A stretch of 64,000 nt of DNA from Novosphingobium sp. IK01 (GCF_033242265.1 NZ_BTFW01000001.1:2035001-2099000); one strand, 5' to 3'. Numbered from the stretch's first letter, positions 19,424 to 29,190 are shown. Numbers and translations: made by a program. The notes: generated by a model from the letters alone, not told the origin.

Positions 19424-20347
19424 TTACCCCGCCACCGGCAGCTCGACCGAACTGTCGCGCGGGCGCACATAGACGCGGGCCACGACAGGAAACAGCTCGG
19501 CCACTTGTGTCTCGATGTCGAGGACGATCCGCTCGACATCGCGCGCGGTGATCGCATCCTCGAAATCGGCGCTGATGATGACGGTCACCATCGTGGGCGC
19601 GCTGTGCAGGGTGAGCACTTCGTTGACACGGACCACCCCGGCATGGCTCGCCGCGCAATCGCGGATCGCGGCCACGAGCCGGGGATCGGCGCTCTCGCCG
19701 ATCAGCAGCCCCTTGGCTTCGAGCAGCAGCACGATCGCCAGCACGCCCAGCACCAGCCCGATCACCACCGAGGCCAGCCCGTCCCACATCGGATTGCCGG
19801 TCAGCAGGCTGAGCCCGAGGCCCGTTGCCGCCACCACGAGACCGACCAGCGCGCCCGAATCCTCAAGCAGGATCACCAGCGTGGGCGCATCCTTGGTGTC
19901 GCGGATCGCCGCCCAGATCGTGCCCTTGCGGCCCCGGTTGAAATCGCCCAGCGCCGCAACGGTCGACATCCCTTCGAGCAGGAAGGCGATGCCCAGCACC
20001 GCGAAGGCCACCAGCGGGCTCGTCGCGGGCTCGGGATCGAGCATGTGCAGCACGCCTTCATAAAGCGAGACACCGGCCCCCAGCGAGAAGACCAGGATCG
20101 CGACGATGAAGCTCCAGAAATAGAGTTCGCGGCCATAGCCGAACGGGTGCAGCGCGTCGGCGGGCTTGGACGCGCGGGTGCGTCCGTGCAGCAGCAGCAA
20201 CTGGTTGGTCGAATCGACCAGGCTGTGGACGCCTTCGGTCAGCATGGCCGAAGAGCCGGTCAGCGCCGCCGCGCCGAACTTGGCCACGGCAATGCCGACA
20301 TTGGCGCCCAGCGCGATCAGGATGGTCCGTGTCGATCCCCCGGCCAT
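19424..20347 (-). CDS. Cation diffusion facilitator, ZnT9 (SLC30A9)-like
   Basis: Inner-membrane metal transporter of 307 residues with about six helices and a cytoplasmic C-terminal domain. Helix 2 has the metal-site motif HSLVDSTNQ. In helix 5 the usual HxxxD/DxxxD is replaced by LLEDSGALVG, and the next segment reads GLSLLTGNPMWDGLASV. Both features match the ZnT9-like branch rather than the ZitB/FieF branch. Zinc is the likely but unproven substrate. The gene lies downstream of an 18-bp minisatellite that occupies its leader region. Confidence 0.86.
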   Translation of the reverse strand: MAGGSTRTILIALGANVGIAVAKFGAAALTGSSAMLTEGVHSLVDSTNQLLLLHGRTRASKPADALHPFGYGRELYFWSFIVAILVFSLGAGVSLYEGVLHMLDPEPATSPLVAFAVLGIAFLLEGMSTVAALGDFNRGRKGTIWAAIRDTKDAPTLVILLEDSGALVGLVVAATGLGLSLLTGNPMWDGLASVVIGLVLGVLAIVLLLEAKGLLIGESADPRLVAAIRDCAASHAGVVRVNEVLTLHSAPTMVTVIISADFEDAITARDVERIVLDIETQVAELFPVVARVYVRPRDSSVELPVAG

Positions 20348-20442
20348 GGTATGGTTTGGTTCCCCTGTTGTACGAAGCCTGTGGGGCTAGCGCGCACGCG
20401 CAGGGAAAGCCATGGAAATTCGCGGGCAGTGCCACGGGAGCC

Positions 20443-20550
20443 GGCGGCGCGGAATCATTGGGCGGCGCGGAATCATTGGGCGGCGCGAAATCATTGGGCG
20501 GCGCGAAATCATTGGGCGGCGCGAAATCATTGGGCGGCGCGAAATCATTG
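20443..20550. repeat. 18-bp x6 minisatellite upstream of the CDF transporter gene
   Basis: Six head-to-tail units of GGCGGCGCGRAATCATTG occupy 20443-20550 and a partial seventh follows. Units 1-2 have GGAATC and units 3-6 have GAAATC, so they expanded in two groups. The array lies between the mcp stop (20589) and the CDF start (20347), in what should be the CDF leader or promoter. Confidence 0.95.
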
Positions 20551-20588
20551 GGCGGCGCGACAAGGCGGGGATCGCGCCGCCCAGACGA

Positions 20589-22367
20589 TCAGGCGGCCAG
20601 ACGGCCCGCGTGATCGTAGCCATGGTTGGCCCGACCCAGTTCGAAACGACCGACCAGGGTGCCCAGCGCATTGGCCTCGTTCGACAGCGAGCGCGAGGCG
20701 GCGGTCGCTTCCTCGACAAGCGCGGCATTGGCCTGGGTGATCCGGTCCATGTCGGAAACGACGGTATCGACCTGACGGATCGCCCCGGCCTGTTCCTGCG
20801 CCGAACGGGCGATTTCCTCGATCATGTCCGACAGGCGCGAGGTCCGCTCGACGATCTGGCCCAGCGCGCCTTGCGTCTCGCCGATCATCTGCACGCCATT
20901 GCCGACATCGCGCCCGCTGGCATGGATGATCGCGGTGATTTCCTTGGCCGCGTCGGACGAACGCTGGGCAAGGCTGCGCACTTCGCCCGCCACGACGGCA
21001 AAGCCCCGGCCCGCATCCCCGGCGCGCGCGGCCTCGACCCCGGCATTGAGCGCGAGCAGGTTGGTCTGGAACGCGATGCCCTCGATCAGCGCGACGATTT
21101 CCTGCATCTTGAGGCTCGACTTGCTGATCTCTTCCATCGCGGAGACGGCCTGGGTCATCGTGCTGCCGCTCTGACGGGCACTGTCGCAGGTCTGGCGGGC
21201 GCTGTCGCTCGCCTCCTTGGCGGTCATCGCGGTCTGGGCGACGGCGGCGGCCAGTTCGCGCACGGCGGCGGCCGATTCCTCAAGCGCAGCGGCCTGGTTC
21301 TCGGTGCGGTTCGACAGGTCGCCGCTGGCCGAAGCGATCTCGCTGGCCCCCACGCGCACGGCCTGCGCGGCCTGGGTCACCTGACTGAGCGCGGTGGCCA
21401 CGCTCTCCATCGACTGGTTGAAGTCGATGCGGAGCTGTTCGTAATCGGCCGGGAAAGGATCATTGAGCCGATGGGTCAGGCGCCCCTCGCGCAAGGCGGC
21501 AAGGCCTGCGCCCAGCGCGCCGACGATCTGCTGCTGCACGGCCATGCGCTGCGCCCCGGCCGCTTCGGCACGGGCGGCCACGCTCGTCTTGATCGCTTCG
21601 AGCGCGCGGGCGATCTCGCCCATTTCATCGGCCTTGTCACGGCCCGGCACGGCGCGGTCGAGCTGCCCCCCGGCCATGTCGTCCATCGCCTCGACCAGCG
21701 TGGCGAGCGGGCGCGACATGCGGGCCCGGAACATCAGCACCACAGCCAGCCCGGCCAGCCCGGCCACGCCCGCCACCAGCATGGCCAGAACCCGCAAGTG
21801 ATCGGCCTGCCGCCGGGCGGCGTTCATCGTGGCATCGGCAGTCTTCGTGTTGGAATTGAGCAGATCATTGATCCGGCTGCCCATTTCCTGCCCCCGGCCA
21901 TAGACCTGGTTGTTGAATGCGGCAAAAGCTTCCTCGTTGCGGTTCTCCAGCGACAGGCTGCGCACGATTTGCGCCTGCTTCAGCCAATTGCGATAGGCCT
22001 CATCGAGAGCATCGATCGCCTGCGCCTCATCCCCCTGGGCATTGCGCCTGAATTTGCGATAATCGTCGATTTTCTGGCGGGTCCTTGCAAAACTGGCGAC
22101 CAGATCGCGGTCGATATCGACCAGCTTGACCGGATCGGTCGTCAGGACATGGCGGAGCAGCACCAGACGCATGTCGCCGATCTGCCCGCGCAAGCGCGCC
22201 AGCGCCCCCAGCGTGGGCACAGTCTCATCGGCCACATAGTTGATCCGCCCGCCCAGCGTCTCGGTGGCCATGATCGCCATGCCGGCAGAGCCGATGGCAG
22301 TTACCGCCAGGAACAGCGTTCCCAGCAATGACACGGTGCGTATGCGCAAGTTACCCAAAATCGACAT
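20589..22367 (-). CDS. Methyl-accepting chemotaxis protein
   Basis: A 592-residue transmembrane chemoreceptor. It has an N-terminal helix (about 10-32), a periplasmic four-helix-type sensor (about 33-190), a second helix (about 192-214, [19 protein letters not shown]), a HAMP region ([20 protein letters not shown]) and a signalling domain. The conserved hairpin tip reads [20 protein letters not shown], with Gly-Val in place of the more usual Ala-Val. No NWETF-type CheR tether is present at the C-terminus (GRLAA). No che genes are nearby. The start at 22367 ([11 protein letters not shown]) is preferred over the upstream extension. Confidence 0.93.
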   Translation of the reverse strand: MSILGNLRIRTVSLLGTLFLAVTAIGSAGMAIMATETLGGRINYVADETVPTLGALARLRGQIGDMRLVLLRHVLTTDPVKLVDIDRDLVASFARTRQKIDDYRKFRRNAQGDEAQAIDALDEAYRNWLKQAQIVRSLSLENRNEEAFAAFNNQVYGRGQEMGSRINDLLNSNTKTADATMNAARRQADHLRVLAMLVAGVAGLAGLAVVLMFRARMSRPLATLVEAMDDMAGGQLDRAVPGRDKADEMGEIARALEAIKTSVAARAEAAGAQRMAVQQQIVGALGAGLAALREGRLTHRLNDPFPADYEQLRIDFNQSMESVATALSQVTQAAQAVRVGASEIASASGDLSNRTENQAAALEESAAAVRELAAAVAQTAMTAKEASDSARQTCDSARQSGSTMTQAVSAMEEISKSSLKMQEIVALIEGIAFQTNLLALNAGVEAARAGDAGRGFAVVAGEVRSLAQRSSDAAKEITAIIHASGRDVGNGVQMIGETQGALGQIVERTSRLSDMIEEIARSAQEQAGAIRQVDTVVSDMDRITQANAALVEEATAASRSLSNEANALGTLVGRFELGRANHGYDHAGRLAA

Positions 22368-22489
22368 GCACGAGACCCTTGGAGCCGGTGGATTGCGCCT
22401 TCCTGGCGCACCTTCACGCAAACTGGCATGACTCCCGCCCCGTTAAGGCTGCCTCGCAGATCCCATAAGGGATGCCCCTGCCTCAGGCC

Positions 22490-23494
22490 TCAGAGCCAGC
22501 CGATCCGGCGGAACCGCCAGTAGAGCGTCGTGCAGATCGTGCCCACGCAGCCCAGCAGGATGAAATAGCCATAGTGCCACCTGAGCTCGGGCATATATTC
22601 GAAGTTCATGCCATAAATGCCCGCAATCGCCGTGGGCACCGCGAGCAGCCCCGCCCAGGCCGCCAGCTGGCGGGTCATCTCGCCCTGCCGATGCTGTTCG
22701 AGCAGGCTGGCGGTTTCCACGATGGCGGCGAGCGTCTCCTTCAGCCCGCGCATGCGCGCCATCGTGCGGCGCACATGGTCGAGCACGTCGCGAAACCAGA
22801 TCCGCGCGGTCGGGTCGATCAGCGGTACCTCGGTCTCGGCGAGCCGCTCGCAGACTTCCTCCATCGGCCCGATGACCCGCTCGAACCGGCGCAACTGGCG
22901 GCGCAGGCGGAAGATGCGCCGGATCGTCTGCTGCTCGGGAAACGCATCGATCGCGGACTCTTCCATGTCGTGGGCGACGGCCTCAAGGCTCTCCATCGTG
23001 GGCAGATAGCCATCGACGATGAAATCGAGGATCGCATGGAGCACGTAGTCGGCGCCCTCGGCCAGCCGCTCGGGGTCGGCTTCGAGCGTGCGGCGCAGGC
23101 CGACATGGGCGCGCTCCGACCCGAAGCGCACCGAGATGATGAAATCGGGCCCGAGGAAAAAGGCCGTCTGGCCATAAGTCAGCGTTTCATCGGGTTCGAG
23201 CGTGGCCGTGCGCGCGACGATGAACAGGTGCTTCTGGTAGATGTCGAGCTTGGGCATCTGCTGCGGGCTGAGCGCATCCTCGACGGCGAGCGGATGCAGG
23301 CCATATTGATGCGCCACCCGGTCCATTTCGTCGTGGTCGGGCTCGCACAGGCCGATCCAGTCGAAGGCGCCGCTCGCACCCGCGCGGCTGCCGGGCGCAT
23401 CGGGTGTCCCGGTCAGCTCCAGCGCACTCGCGCGGCGCCCCCCTTGTGGATCGGCAGGATCGGCAAGATAGCGGCGCGCGGCAATGATCGTCAT
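22490..23494 (-). CDS. corA: CorA-type Mg2+/Co2+ transporter
   Basis: Divalent cation channel of the CorA family, 334 residues. A soluble alpha/beta N-terminal domain and long stalk helices rich in Arg/Glu/Leu lead into two C-terminal membrane helices. The selectivity signature YGMNFEYMPELRW lies between them. Length is normal. It is transcribed towards mcp (123 bases downstream) and is divergent from the monooxygenase gene with only about 80 bases between starts. Confidence 0.94.
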   Translation of the reverse strand: MTIIAARRYLADPADPQGGRRASALELTGTPDAPGSRAGASGAFDWIGLCEPDHDEMDRVAHQYGLHPLAVEDALSPQQMPKLDIYQKHLFIVARTATLEPDETLTYGQTAFFLGPDFIISVRFGSERAHVGLRRTLEADPERLAEGADYVLHAILDFIVDGYLPTMESLEAVAHDMEESAIDAFPEQQTIRRIFRLRRQLRRFERVIGPMEEVCERLAETEVPLIDPTARIWFRDVLDHVRRTMARMRGLKETLAAIVETASLLEQHRQGEMTRQLAAWAGLLAVPTAIAGIYGMNFEYMPELRWHYGYFILLGCVGTICTTLYWRFRRIGWL

Positions 23495-23574
23495 GGCGTC
23501 TATGTGGCCGCGCCGGGGGCGAAGTGCAATCGGGCTGACATTCCGCGCCCGGACGCCTAGGGCGGTTTACCGTG

Positions 23575-25080
23575 ATGGCTCATCCACACCCCCCTCATCA
23601 GGCCCTTCCCGATCAGGCCCCCGATCCCGACATCGCCATCATCGGCGCGGGGATCAGCGGGATCGGCATGGCCGCACGGATCGCCCGCGATTGTCCGGGC
23701 TTGCGCCTCGCCCTGTTCGAGCGGCGCGCACGGGTGGGGGGCACCTGGGATCTGTTCACCTATCCCGGCCTGCGCTCCGACAGCGACATGCACACGCTCG
23801 GCTTCGATTTCGCGCCCTGGCTCACCCCCGATGCCGTGGCCGAAGGCCCCGCCATCCGCGCCTATCTCGACCGCGTCGCCCACGAGCACGATCTGGTCCG
23901 CCACATCCGCTTCGGCCAGCGCCTGACCCATGCCGACTGGGACAGCAAGGCCGCGCTCTGGCGCCTCGCCTTCGTCGATGAAACCGGCGCGCAGTCCCAA
24001 GTCAGCGCCCGCTTCCTGATCATGGCCGCCGGCTATTACGACCCCGACAACGCCCACAATCCCCCCCTTCCCGCCCAAGACCGCTTCACCGGAACCATCG
24101 TCCACCCCCAGTTCTGGCCAAAGGATCTGGTCTGGCAGGGCAAGCGGATCGTCGTCGTCGGCTCGGGCGCGACCGCCGCCACGCTGGTCCCCGCGCTCTC
24201 CTCCGGGGGCGCGGCCCATGTCACCATGCTCCAGCGCACGCCGACATGGTTCATCGCCAGCCCCCGCCGCGACCGGGTTGCCCGGATGCTGTTCACCCTG
24301 CTCCCCGCGCGCCGGGCCGCCGCGCTCGTGCGGGCGCGCAACTTGCGGGTGAGCGCATGGTTCTATCGCCGCGCCCGCCGTGCGCCCGCCAAAGTGGGCG
24401 CCTGGCTCAAGGCCCGCGCGATGCGCGCGCTCGGCCCGGCGTGGGACGAAACCGCCTTCTCGCCCCCCTATGGCCCGTGGCAGCAACGGCTGTGCCTGGT
24501 GCCCGACGGCGACCTGTTCACCGCGATCCGCGAGGGCCGCGCCAGCGTGGTGACCGACACGATCACCGCTTGCGAACCCCAGGGCCTCGTGCTGGCCTCG
24601 GGCACGCACCTGCCCGCCGACGTGATCGTCAAGGCGACGGGGCTGAAAATGGCGGTGTCCGGGGGCGCCAGCCTGTCGCGCGATGGCGTGCCGGTCGTCC
24701 TGTCCGAACATTTCCACTACAAGGACTGCATGGTCTCCAACCTGCCCAATTTCGTGCAGGTCTTCGGCTATCTCAACGCCTCGTGGACATTGCGGGTCGA
24801 TCTGGTGGCGGCCTTCACGGTGCAGGTGCTCACCCACATGGCGCGCACCGGAACGCAGGTCGTCACCCCGGTCCTGCCCGCAAACCACGATCTGGTCGAA
24901 GACACCGACCCGGCGTTCTCCTCGGGCTATCTGCGGCGCGGACTGGGGCTGATGCCGCGCAGCAGCACACAGCGGCGCTGGCAGCTCAGCCACGACTATC
25001 TGGCCGACCGCGCCTTCTTCGCGCACGATGCCCTCGAAGACGGTGTCCTGCACTTCGAACAGGCCCCCGCTTCTTCCTGA
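23575..25080 (+). CDS. Flavin-containing (Baeyer-Villiger-type) monooxygenase
   Basis: FAD- and NADPH-dependent monooxygenase of 501 residues. The FAD Rossmann motif is IAIIGAGISGIGMA (about 20-33), GGTWD marks the flavin site, and the NADPH motif is VVVGSGATAATLVP (about 197-210). Downstream is VIVKATGLKM. This layout fits class B flavoprotein monooxygenases; the substrate could be a ketone, amine or sulfur compound. The start is uncertain between GTG 23572 and ATG 23575, which are adjacent codons in one frame. The next gene begins 47 bases on. Confidence 0.88.
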   Translation: MAHPHPPHQALPDQAPDPDIAIIGAGISGIGMAARIARDCPGLRLALFERRARVGGTWDLFTYPGLRSDSDMHTLGFDFAPWLTPDAVAEGPAIRAYLDRVAHEHDLVRHIRFGQRLTHADWDSKAALWRLAFVDETGAQSQVSARFLIMAAGYYDPDNAHNPPLPAQDRFTGTIVHPQFWPKDLVWQGKRIVVVGSGATAATLVPALSSGGAAHVTMLQRTPTWFIASPRRDRVARMLFTLLPARRAAALVRARNLRVSAWFYRRARRAPAKVGAWLKARAMRALGPAWDETAFSPPYGPWQQRLCLVPDGDLFTAIREGRASVVTDTITACEPQGLVLASGTHLPADVIVKATGLKMAVSGGASLSRDGVPVVLSEHFHYKDCMVSNLPNFVQVFGYLNASWTLRVDLVAAFTVQVLTHMARTGTQVVTPVLPANHDLVEDTDPAFSSGYLRRGLGLMPRSSTQRRWQLSHDYLADRAFFAHDALEDGVLHFEQAPASS

Positions 25081-25127
25081 TCCTCCCCGTTTTCATGGGG
25101 CCCGGATTGCGCTAACGGTTCGCCCCG

Positions 25128-25916
25128 ATGAGCGCCACACCCAGCCCCCTCGCCCCGTCGTCCTCCGACCGCATCTGGACCGCCGCCCTGCTGGTGATCG
25201 GCGACGAGATCCTCTCGGGCCGCACCCACGACAAGAACATCGCGCAAGTCGCCAGCTGGCTCAACGTGCAGGGCATCCGCCTGCGCGAGGTGCGCGTGGT
25301 GCCCGACGTGGAAGCGGCCATCGTCGAGGCGGTCAACATCCTGCGCGCGCGCAACGACTACCTGTTCACCACCGGCGGCATCGGCCCGACCCACGACGAC
25401 ATCACGGTCGAGGCCGTGGCCGCCGCGCTCGGGGTCGAGGTGGTGATCCATCCCGATGCCCGCGCCATCCTCGAAAACTATTACGCCACGCGCGGCGGGC
25501 TGACGCCGGCCCGCCTGCGCATGGCCCGCGTACCCGCTGGCGCGCGGCTGATCGAAAACGCGCTCTCGGGCGCGCCGGGCATCGCTGTCGAAAACATCTT
25601 CGTGCTGGCAGGCGTGCCCCACATCGCCGCCGAAATGCTCGCCGCGCTCACCGGCACGCTCGAAGGCGGGCTGCCCGTGCTCTCAGTCACGGTCGGCTGC
25701 TGGGTCGCCGAAAGCGAGATCGCCGACCTCCTGCGCACCACGGAAAAGACCCATGCGGGCTGCCAGATCGGCTCCTACCCGTTCTTCCGCGAAGGCCGCG
25801 TGGGCGCCAACTTCGTGATCCGCTCGACCGACCGGGCCGCGCTCGACACATGCGCCGCCGCGCTCATCGCCGATCTGAAGGCACTGGGCCTTGATGCCGT
25901 GGCTGGCGGGATCTGA
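25128..25916 (+). CDS. CinA N-terminal-like (MoaB/Mog-fold) protein
   Basis: A 262-residue molybdopterin-binding-like domain protein of the COG1058 type: LLVIGDEILSGRTHDKN near the N-terminus, the phosphate-binding stretch FTTGGIGPTHDDITVEA and the nucleotide-side motif ALSGAPGIAVEN. The C-terminal nicotinamide-nucleotide amidase domain of full CinA is absent. Family members hydrolyse ADP-ribose or NAD-related compounds, but the activity here is not evident. It is followed after five bases by a lipoprotein gene. Confidence 0.86.
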   Translation: MSATPSPLAPSSSDRIWTAALLVIGDEILSGRTHDKNIAQVASWLNVQGIRLREVRVVPDVEAAIVEAVNILRARNDYLFTTGGIGPTHDDITVEAVAAALGVEVVIHPDARAILENYYATRGGLTPARLRMARVPAGARLIENALSGAPGIAVENIFVLAGVPHIAAEMLAALTGTLEGGLPVLSVTVGCWVAESEIADLLRTTEKTHAGCQIGSYPFFREGRVGANFVIRSTDRAALDTCAAALIADLKALGLDAVAGGI

Positions 25917-25921
25917 AACAC

Positions 25922-26497
25922 ATGCGGCGGCCGGGTGCGCTTCGGGCCATCAGGGGCGCCCTGTTGCCATGCGTGCTGGCCCTGACCGCCTGCACGAACC
26001 CCGCCCTGCCCCGCTTCGAGGCCACGCTGGCGGCCCAGCCCAGCGCCACGGTCGCGCTGGCGCAATGGTGCGCCGCGCGGCGCCTCGCCAGCCCGGCCAC
26101 GATCCACGCGCTGGCCGACCGCACCGCCCGTCCCGCGCCTGCTGACGTGCGCCGCGCGCTCGGCGTGTCGGGGCAGGAGGCGCTCGGCTATCGCCATGTC
26201 CGGCTGGCCTGTGGCGATGTCGTGCTGTCCGATGCGCAGAACTGGTTCGTGCCCGCGCGGCTGACCCCGGCGATGAACGAAGCACTGGCCACCAGCCAGA
26301 CCCCGTTCGGCACGGTCGTCGCCCCGCTCCATTTCACCCGCGAGCGACTGGCCGCAAGGCGCGGGGCCCTGCCCGGATGCCCGAAGGGAACGGTCCTGTC
26401 GCATCGCGCCGTGCTGCGCCGCCCCGATGGCGCGGCGATCAGCCTCGTGATCGAATGCTATACCCGCGCGACGCTCGCGCGCGCGCCCAAATCCTAA
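25922..26497 (+). CDS. Lipoprotein with possible chorismate-lyase-like fold
   Basis: A 191-residue protein with signal and lipobox ALTAC (Cys about 24). The body contains GYRHVRLACGDVVLSDAQNW, FVPARLTPAMNEAL, TPFGTVVAPLHFTRERL, and a final strand ISLVIECYTRATL. This order recalls the UbiC/chorismate lyase-like fold (effector-binding beta sheet), but I cannot confirm it, and a lipid anchor would be odd for UbiC itself. Treat the function as unknown. Its stop overlaps the FUSC gene stop by four bases (convergent). Confidence 0.6.
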   Translation: MRRPGALRAIRGALLPCVLALTACTNPALPRFEATLAAQPSATVALAQWCAARRLASPATIHALADRTARPAPADVRRALGVSGQEALGYRHVRLACGDVVLSDAQNWFVPARLTPAMNEALATSQTPFGTVVAPLHFTRERLAARRGALPGCPKGTVLSHRAVLRRPDGAAISLVIECYTRATLARAPKS

Positions 26498-27597
26498 ATC
26501 TCGCCCGCGCCCAGGCTCTGGGCGACCGGCACGCGCGCCGCGCGAACCTTGGAAAAAGCCGCGCCCAGCAACAGCACAGGTTCGAGCACGGCCATGCCCA
26601 CCAGCACGCCGAGCAGGCGGTCATAACCGGGCGCGATATGCGCGCCGTCCCAGCTGTCGGGCACCAGCACGACCAGCACCGCCAGCGTGAACTGCGTGCC
26701 GACATAGCCGCGCCCGTGATTGCCGTTTTCCAGATGGCGCCCCAGCGCCACCCCCAACGCCGTGCCCAGCAGCAGCGCCCCGGCCCGCGCCGGGCCATGC
26801 AGCAGCCCCGCCAGCGCCAGCACCATGGCCGCCAGCAGCCCCCCGGCCAGACAACCGAGCAGCCGGTGCCACAAGCGGCGGCTGACATGGCGCAAGCCGT
26901 TGGGCCCGTCCACCGCCGTCACCGGGATCAGCATGACCGCCATGATCGTGATCGAGCCTGAAACCAGCGCGGGCAAGTCGTAGATCGTCGCCAGCCCCAG
27001 CAGCAGCGCCAGCGCCACCCCGCCGCGCGCACCATGGATCATCGCATCGGGCCGCCAGCCCACGCCCTTGGGCTTGGGCGCGCGGATCGCGGGCCAGTGG
27101 CGCCGCAGCGTCCAGGCCGAGAGCAGGCTCACGCTCACACAGGCCGCCGTGCCCGCCAGCGTCTCGATCATGCGCATGACCGCAAAAGTGCGCGGATCGG
27201 CGGCGGGCATCTCCACGCGGTCGTAGAGCATCATCGCGAACGTCAGGCCCAGAAACAGCCAGGCATAGGCATAGCGCGCGGTAATCGCGCCATAGAGGCT
27301 GACCGTGCCGACCAGCGCCATGGCCAGCCCCAGCACGATCATCGAGTGCCCCGCCGTCTGGAGCACGCCCAGACACAGGAGCGCGCCCACCGCCGTCCCG
27401 ATGATGCGCAGGATCGCCCGGCGCAGCGTCTCGCTCGCCTGCCCGCGCATGACCATGTAGCCGGTGAAGGCCGCCCACGAGACATGGGTGGCCCCGGTCC
27501 GGTGGGCCAGCGCAATCGCCAGAAGAACGGAAGCGACGCATTCGGCCTCGTCGACCAGACGCGGCGCGAGGGGATCGGGAGAAGAAGTATTCGTCAC
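26494..27597 (-). CDS. FUSC-family membrane protein
   Basis: A 367-residue protein with two blocks of about five to six membrane helices (about 20-165 and 195-345), the layout of fusaric-acid-resistance/aromatic-acid efflux (FUSC/YccS-type) proteins. ARGGVALALLLG and the block beginning LLGCLAGGLLAAMV mark the second block. No partner membrane-fusion gene is adjacent, so the substrate is open. The likely start is GTG at 27597 (VTNTSSPDP). The frame continues to a TTG inside the rplA terminator, which is improbable. Confidence 0.8.
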   Translation of the reverse strand: MTNTSSPDPLAPRLVDEAECVASVLLAIALAHRTGATHVSWAAFTGYMVMRGQASETLRRAILRIIGTAVGALLCLGVLQTAGHSMIVLGLAMALVGTVSLYGAITARYAYAWLFLGLTFAMMLYDRVEMPAADPRTFAVMRMIETLAGTAACVSVSLLSAWTLRRHWPAIRAPKPKGVGWRPDAMIHGARGGVALALLLGLATIYDLPALVSGSITIMAVMLIPVTAVDGPNGLRHVSRRLWHRLLGCLAGGLLAAMVLALAGLLHGPARAGALLLGTALGVALGRHLENGNHGRGYVGTQFTLAVLVVLVPDSWDGAHIAPGYDRLLGVLVGMAVLEPVLLLGAAFSKVRAARVPVAQSLGAGEI

Positions 27598-27614
27598 GGG
27601 AATCAAGCTAGCCC

Positions 27615-27655
27615 AAAAAGAACGGGGCCGGGAAGGCAAACCCTCCCGACCCCGT
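27615..27655 (-). terminator. Rho-independent terminator of the rplK-rplA transcript
   Basis: Near-perfect 15-bp stem (27622-27636 with 27641-27655, arms ACGGGGCCGGGAAGG/CCCTCCCGACCCCGT) and a four-base loop, followed on the minus strand by TTCTTTTT. It lies 45 bases after the rplA stop. Confidence 0.88.
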
Positions 27656-27700
27656 AAACTCTTTGTCGTCCGGGCCTTTGAACAGGCCCGAGCCGGCAGA

Positions 27701-28402
27701 TCAGGCGCCCTGAACGTTGGTCAGGTCGACCTTGATGCCCGGGCCCATCGACGAGGACAGACCGACCTTGCGGACGTACTTGCCCTTGGCGCCCGACGGC
27801 TTGGCCTTGACGATCGCATCGACGAACGCGTCGAAGTTGGCACGCAGGGCTTCGTTCGAGAACGAGAGCTTGCCGATGCCGCCATGGATGATCCCGGCCT
27901 TTTCGACGCGGAATTCGATCTGGCCAGCCTTGGCGGCCTTCACCGCGTCGGCCACGTTCGGGGTCACGGTGCCCAGCTTCGGGTTCGGCATCAGGCCCTT
28001 GGGGCCCAGCACCTTGCCGAGACGGCCGACCACACCCATCATGTCGGGGGTGGCGATCACGCGACCGTAGTCGAGGTTGCCGTTCTGCATGTCTTCGAGC
28101 AGGTCTTCGGCGCCAACGCGGTCGGCACCGGCGGCCAGAGCCGCTTCAGCCTTGTCGCCACGGGCGAACACGGCGACCTTGACGTCCTTGCCGGTGCCCG
28201 AGGGCAGCGTGACCATGCCACGGACCATCTGGTCGGCGTGACGCGGGTCGACGCCCAGGTTCAGCGACACTTCGAGCGATTCGTCGAACTTGGCGCTCTT
28301 GAGGTCCTTGAGCAGCTGGATGGCTTCATCGACGCCGTACAGCGCCTGGTTGTCGCCCAGCTTCTCGACGAGAGCCTTCTGCTTCTTGGTCTGCTTGGCC
28401 AT
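27701..28402 (-). CDS. rplA: 50S ribosomal protein L1
   Basis: Binds 23S rRNA at the L1 stalk and in many bacteria represses its own rplK-rplA mRNA. The 233-residue protein has the signature [19 protein letters not shown] (about 122-140) and the C-terminal [22 protein letters not shown]. It starts six bases after the rplK stop, and a terminator follows. Confidence 0.98.
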   Translation of the reverse strand: MAKQTKKQKALVEKLGDNQALYGVDEAIQLLKDLKSAKFDESLEVSLNLGVDPRHADQMVRGMVTLPSGTGKDVKVAVFARGDKAEAALAAGADRVGAEDLLEDMQNGNLDYGRVIATPDMMGVVGRLGKVLGPKGLMPNPKLGTVTPNVADAVKAAKAGQIEFRVEKAGIIHGGIGKLSFSNEALRANFDAFVDAIVKAKPSGAKGKYVRKVGLSSSMGPGIKVDLTNVQGA

Positions 28403-28407
28403 GATAC

Positions 28408-28839
28408 TCAGCCCTCCACAACCTGAAGACCCATCGAACGGGCCGAGCCCTCGATGATCTTGGCCGCCTGTTGGATGTCGTTCGCGTTCAGGTCCTTCAT
28501 CTTGGCCTGGGCGATTTCTTCCAGCTGCGAACGCTTGATGGTGCCGGCCGAAGCCTTGCCCGGGGTCTTCGAGCCCGACTTGATGCCCACGGCCTTCTTG
28601 ATGAAGTAGGTGGCAGGCGGAGTCTTGGTCACGAAGCTGAACGAGCGGTCCGCATAAACCGTGATCACGGTGGGCAGCGGGGTGCCCTTTTCAACTTCCT
28701 GGGTTGCTGCGTTGAATTCCTTGCAGAAACCCATGATGTTCACACCGCGCTGACCCAGCGCGGGGCCGATCGGCGGCGAAGGCTTGGCTTCGCCGGCATT
28801 GATCTGCAGCTTGATGTAGCCTTCGATCTTCTTGGCCAT
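28408..28839 (-). CDS. rplK: 50S ribosomal protein L11
   Basis: Forms the GTPase-associated centre base with 23S rRNA. The 143-residue product has the family N-terminus [20 protein letters not shown] and the C-terminal [21 protein letters not shown] strong GGAGG lies seven bases upstream of the ATG. The leader (28840-28900) holds a small hairpin, GCGGAGCATCCGC, which could be part of an L1 translational operator; this is a guess by analogy. The gene is separated from nusG by 351 bases that include a dispersed repeat. Confidence 0.98.
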   Translation of the reverse strand: MAKKIEGYIKLQINAGEAKPSPPIGPALGQRGVNIMGFCKEFNAATQEVEKGTPLPTVITVYADRSFSFVTKTPPATYFIKKAVGIKSGSKTPGKASAGTIKRSQLEEIAQAKMKDLNANDIQQAAKIIEGSARSMGLQVVEG

Positions 28840-29190
28840 GATGGCCTCCTTTCATCCTGTTGGAGCGGATGCTCCGCAGAGTAAGCGGTAAAACGGGGCG
28901 CCCGGAGGCGTCCCTGCCGCACGGAATCGGACGGGCCGAAACCCGTTCGCGAAGTGGGCGCCCATAGCAGGTTGCACCGCAATTGCAACTCGGCCGGGAA
29001 ACACGAAACGCCAAAATCCTCCCCCGCCGGGGGGAGGAAGGCGAATCGTTGAATGAGGTGTGAGGCGCCTGCCCCTCCGTCAGCCCTTCGGGCTGCCACC
29101 TCCCCGCAAGCGGGGAGGACTTTCCCGATCCTCCCCATGCAATGGGGAGGGGGACCGCCCGCGAAGCGGGTGGTGGAGGGGGAAAAAGCC
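28840..29190. other. rplK leader and intergenic region containing a repeat
   Basis: The right part (29072-29182) is the second copy of the dispersed palindromic repeat. A smaller hairpin of the same style, CCTCCCCCGCCGGGGGGAGG, sits at about 29022-29041. The left part is the rplK leader and presumably its promoter. No gene is supported here. Confidence 0.6.
29072..29182. repeat. Dispersed palindromic intergenic repeat, copy 2
   Basis: Same build as the copy at 19303-19423. It begins CCCCTCCGTCAG, has two inner stem-loops (CCTCCCC...GGGGAGG), then GGGGGACCGCCCGCG and a closing GGTGGTGGAGGGG. The loop of the first inner hairpin and the spacer differ. It ends nine bases from the nusG stop. As with copy 1, it is immediately 3' of a minus-strand gene. 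Confidence 0.85.

Noticed and set aside
20443..20550. CRISPR-like array
   Set aside because: The 18-bp units are contiguous with no spacers and no cas genes are near; it is a minisatellite.
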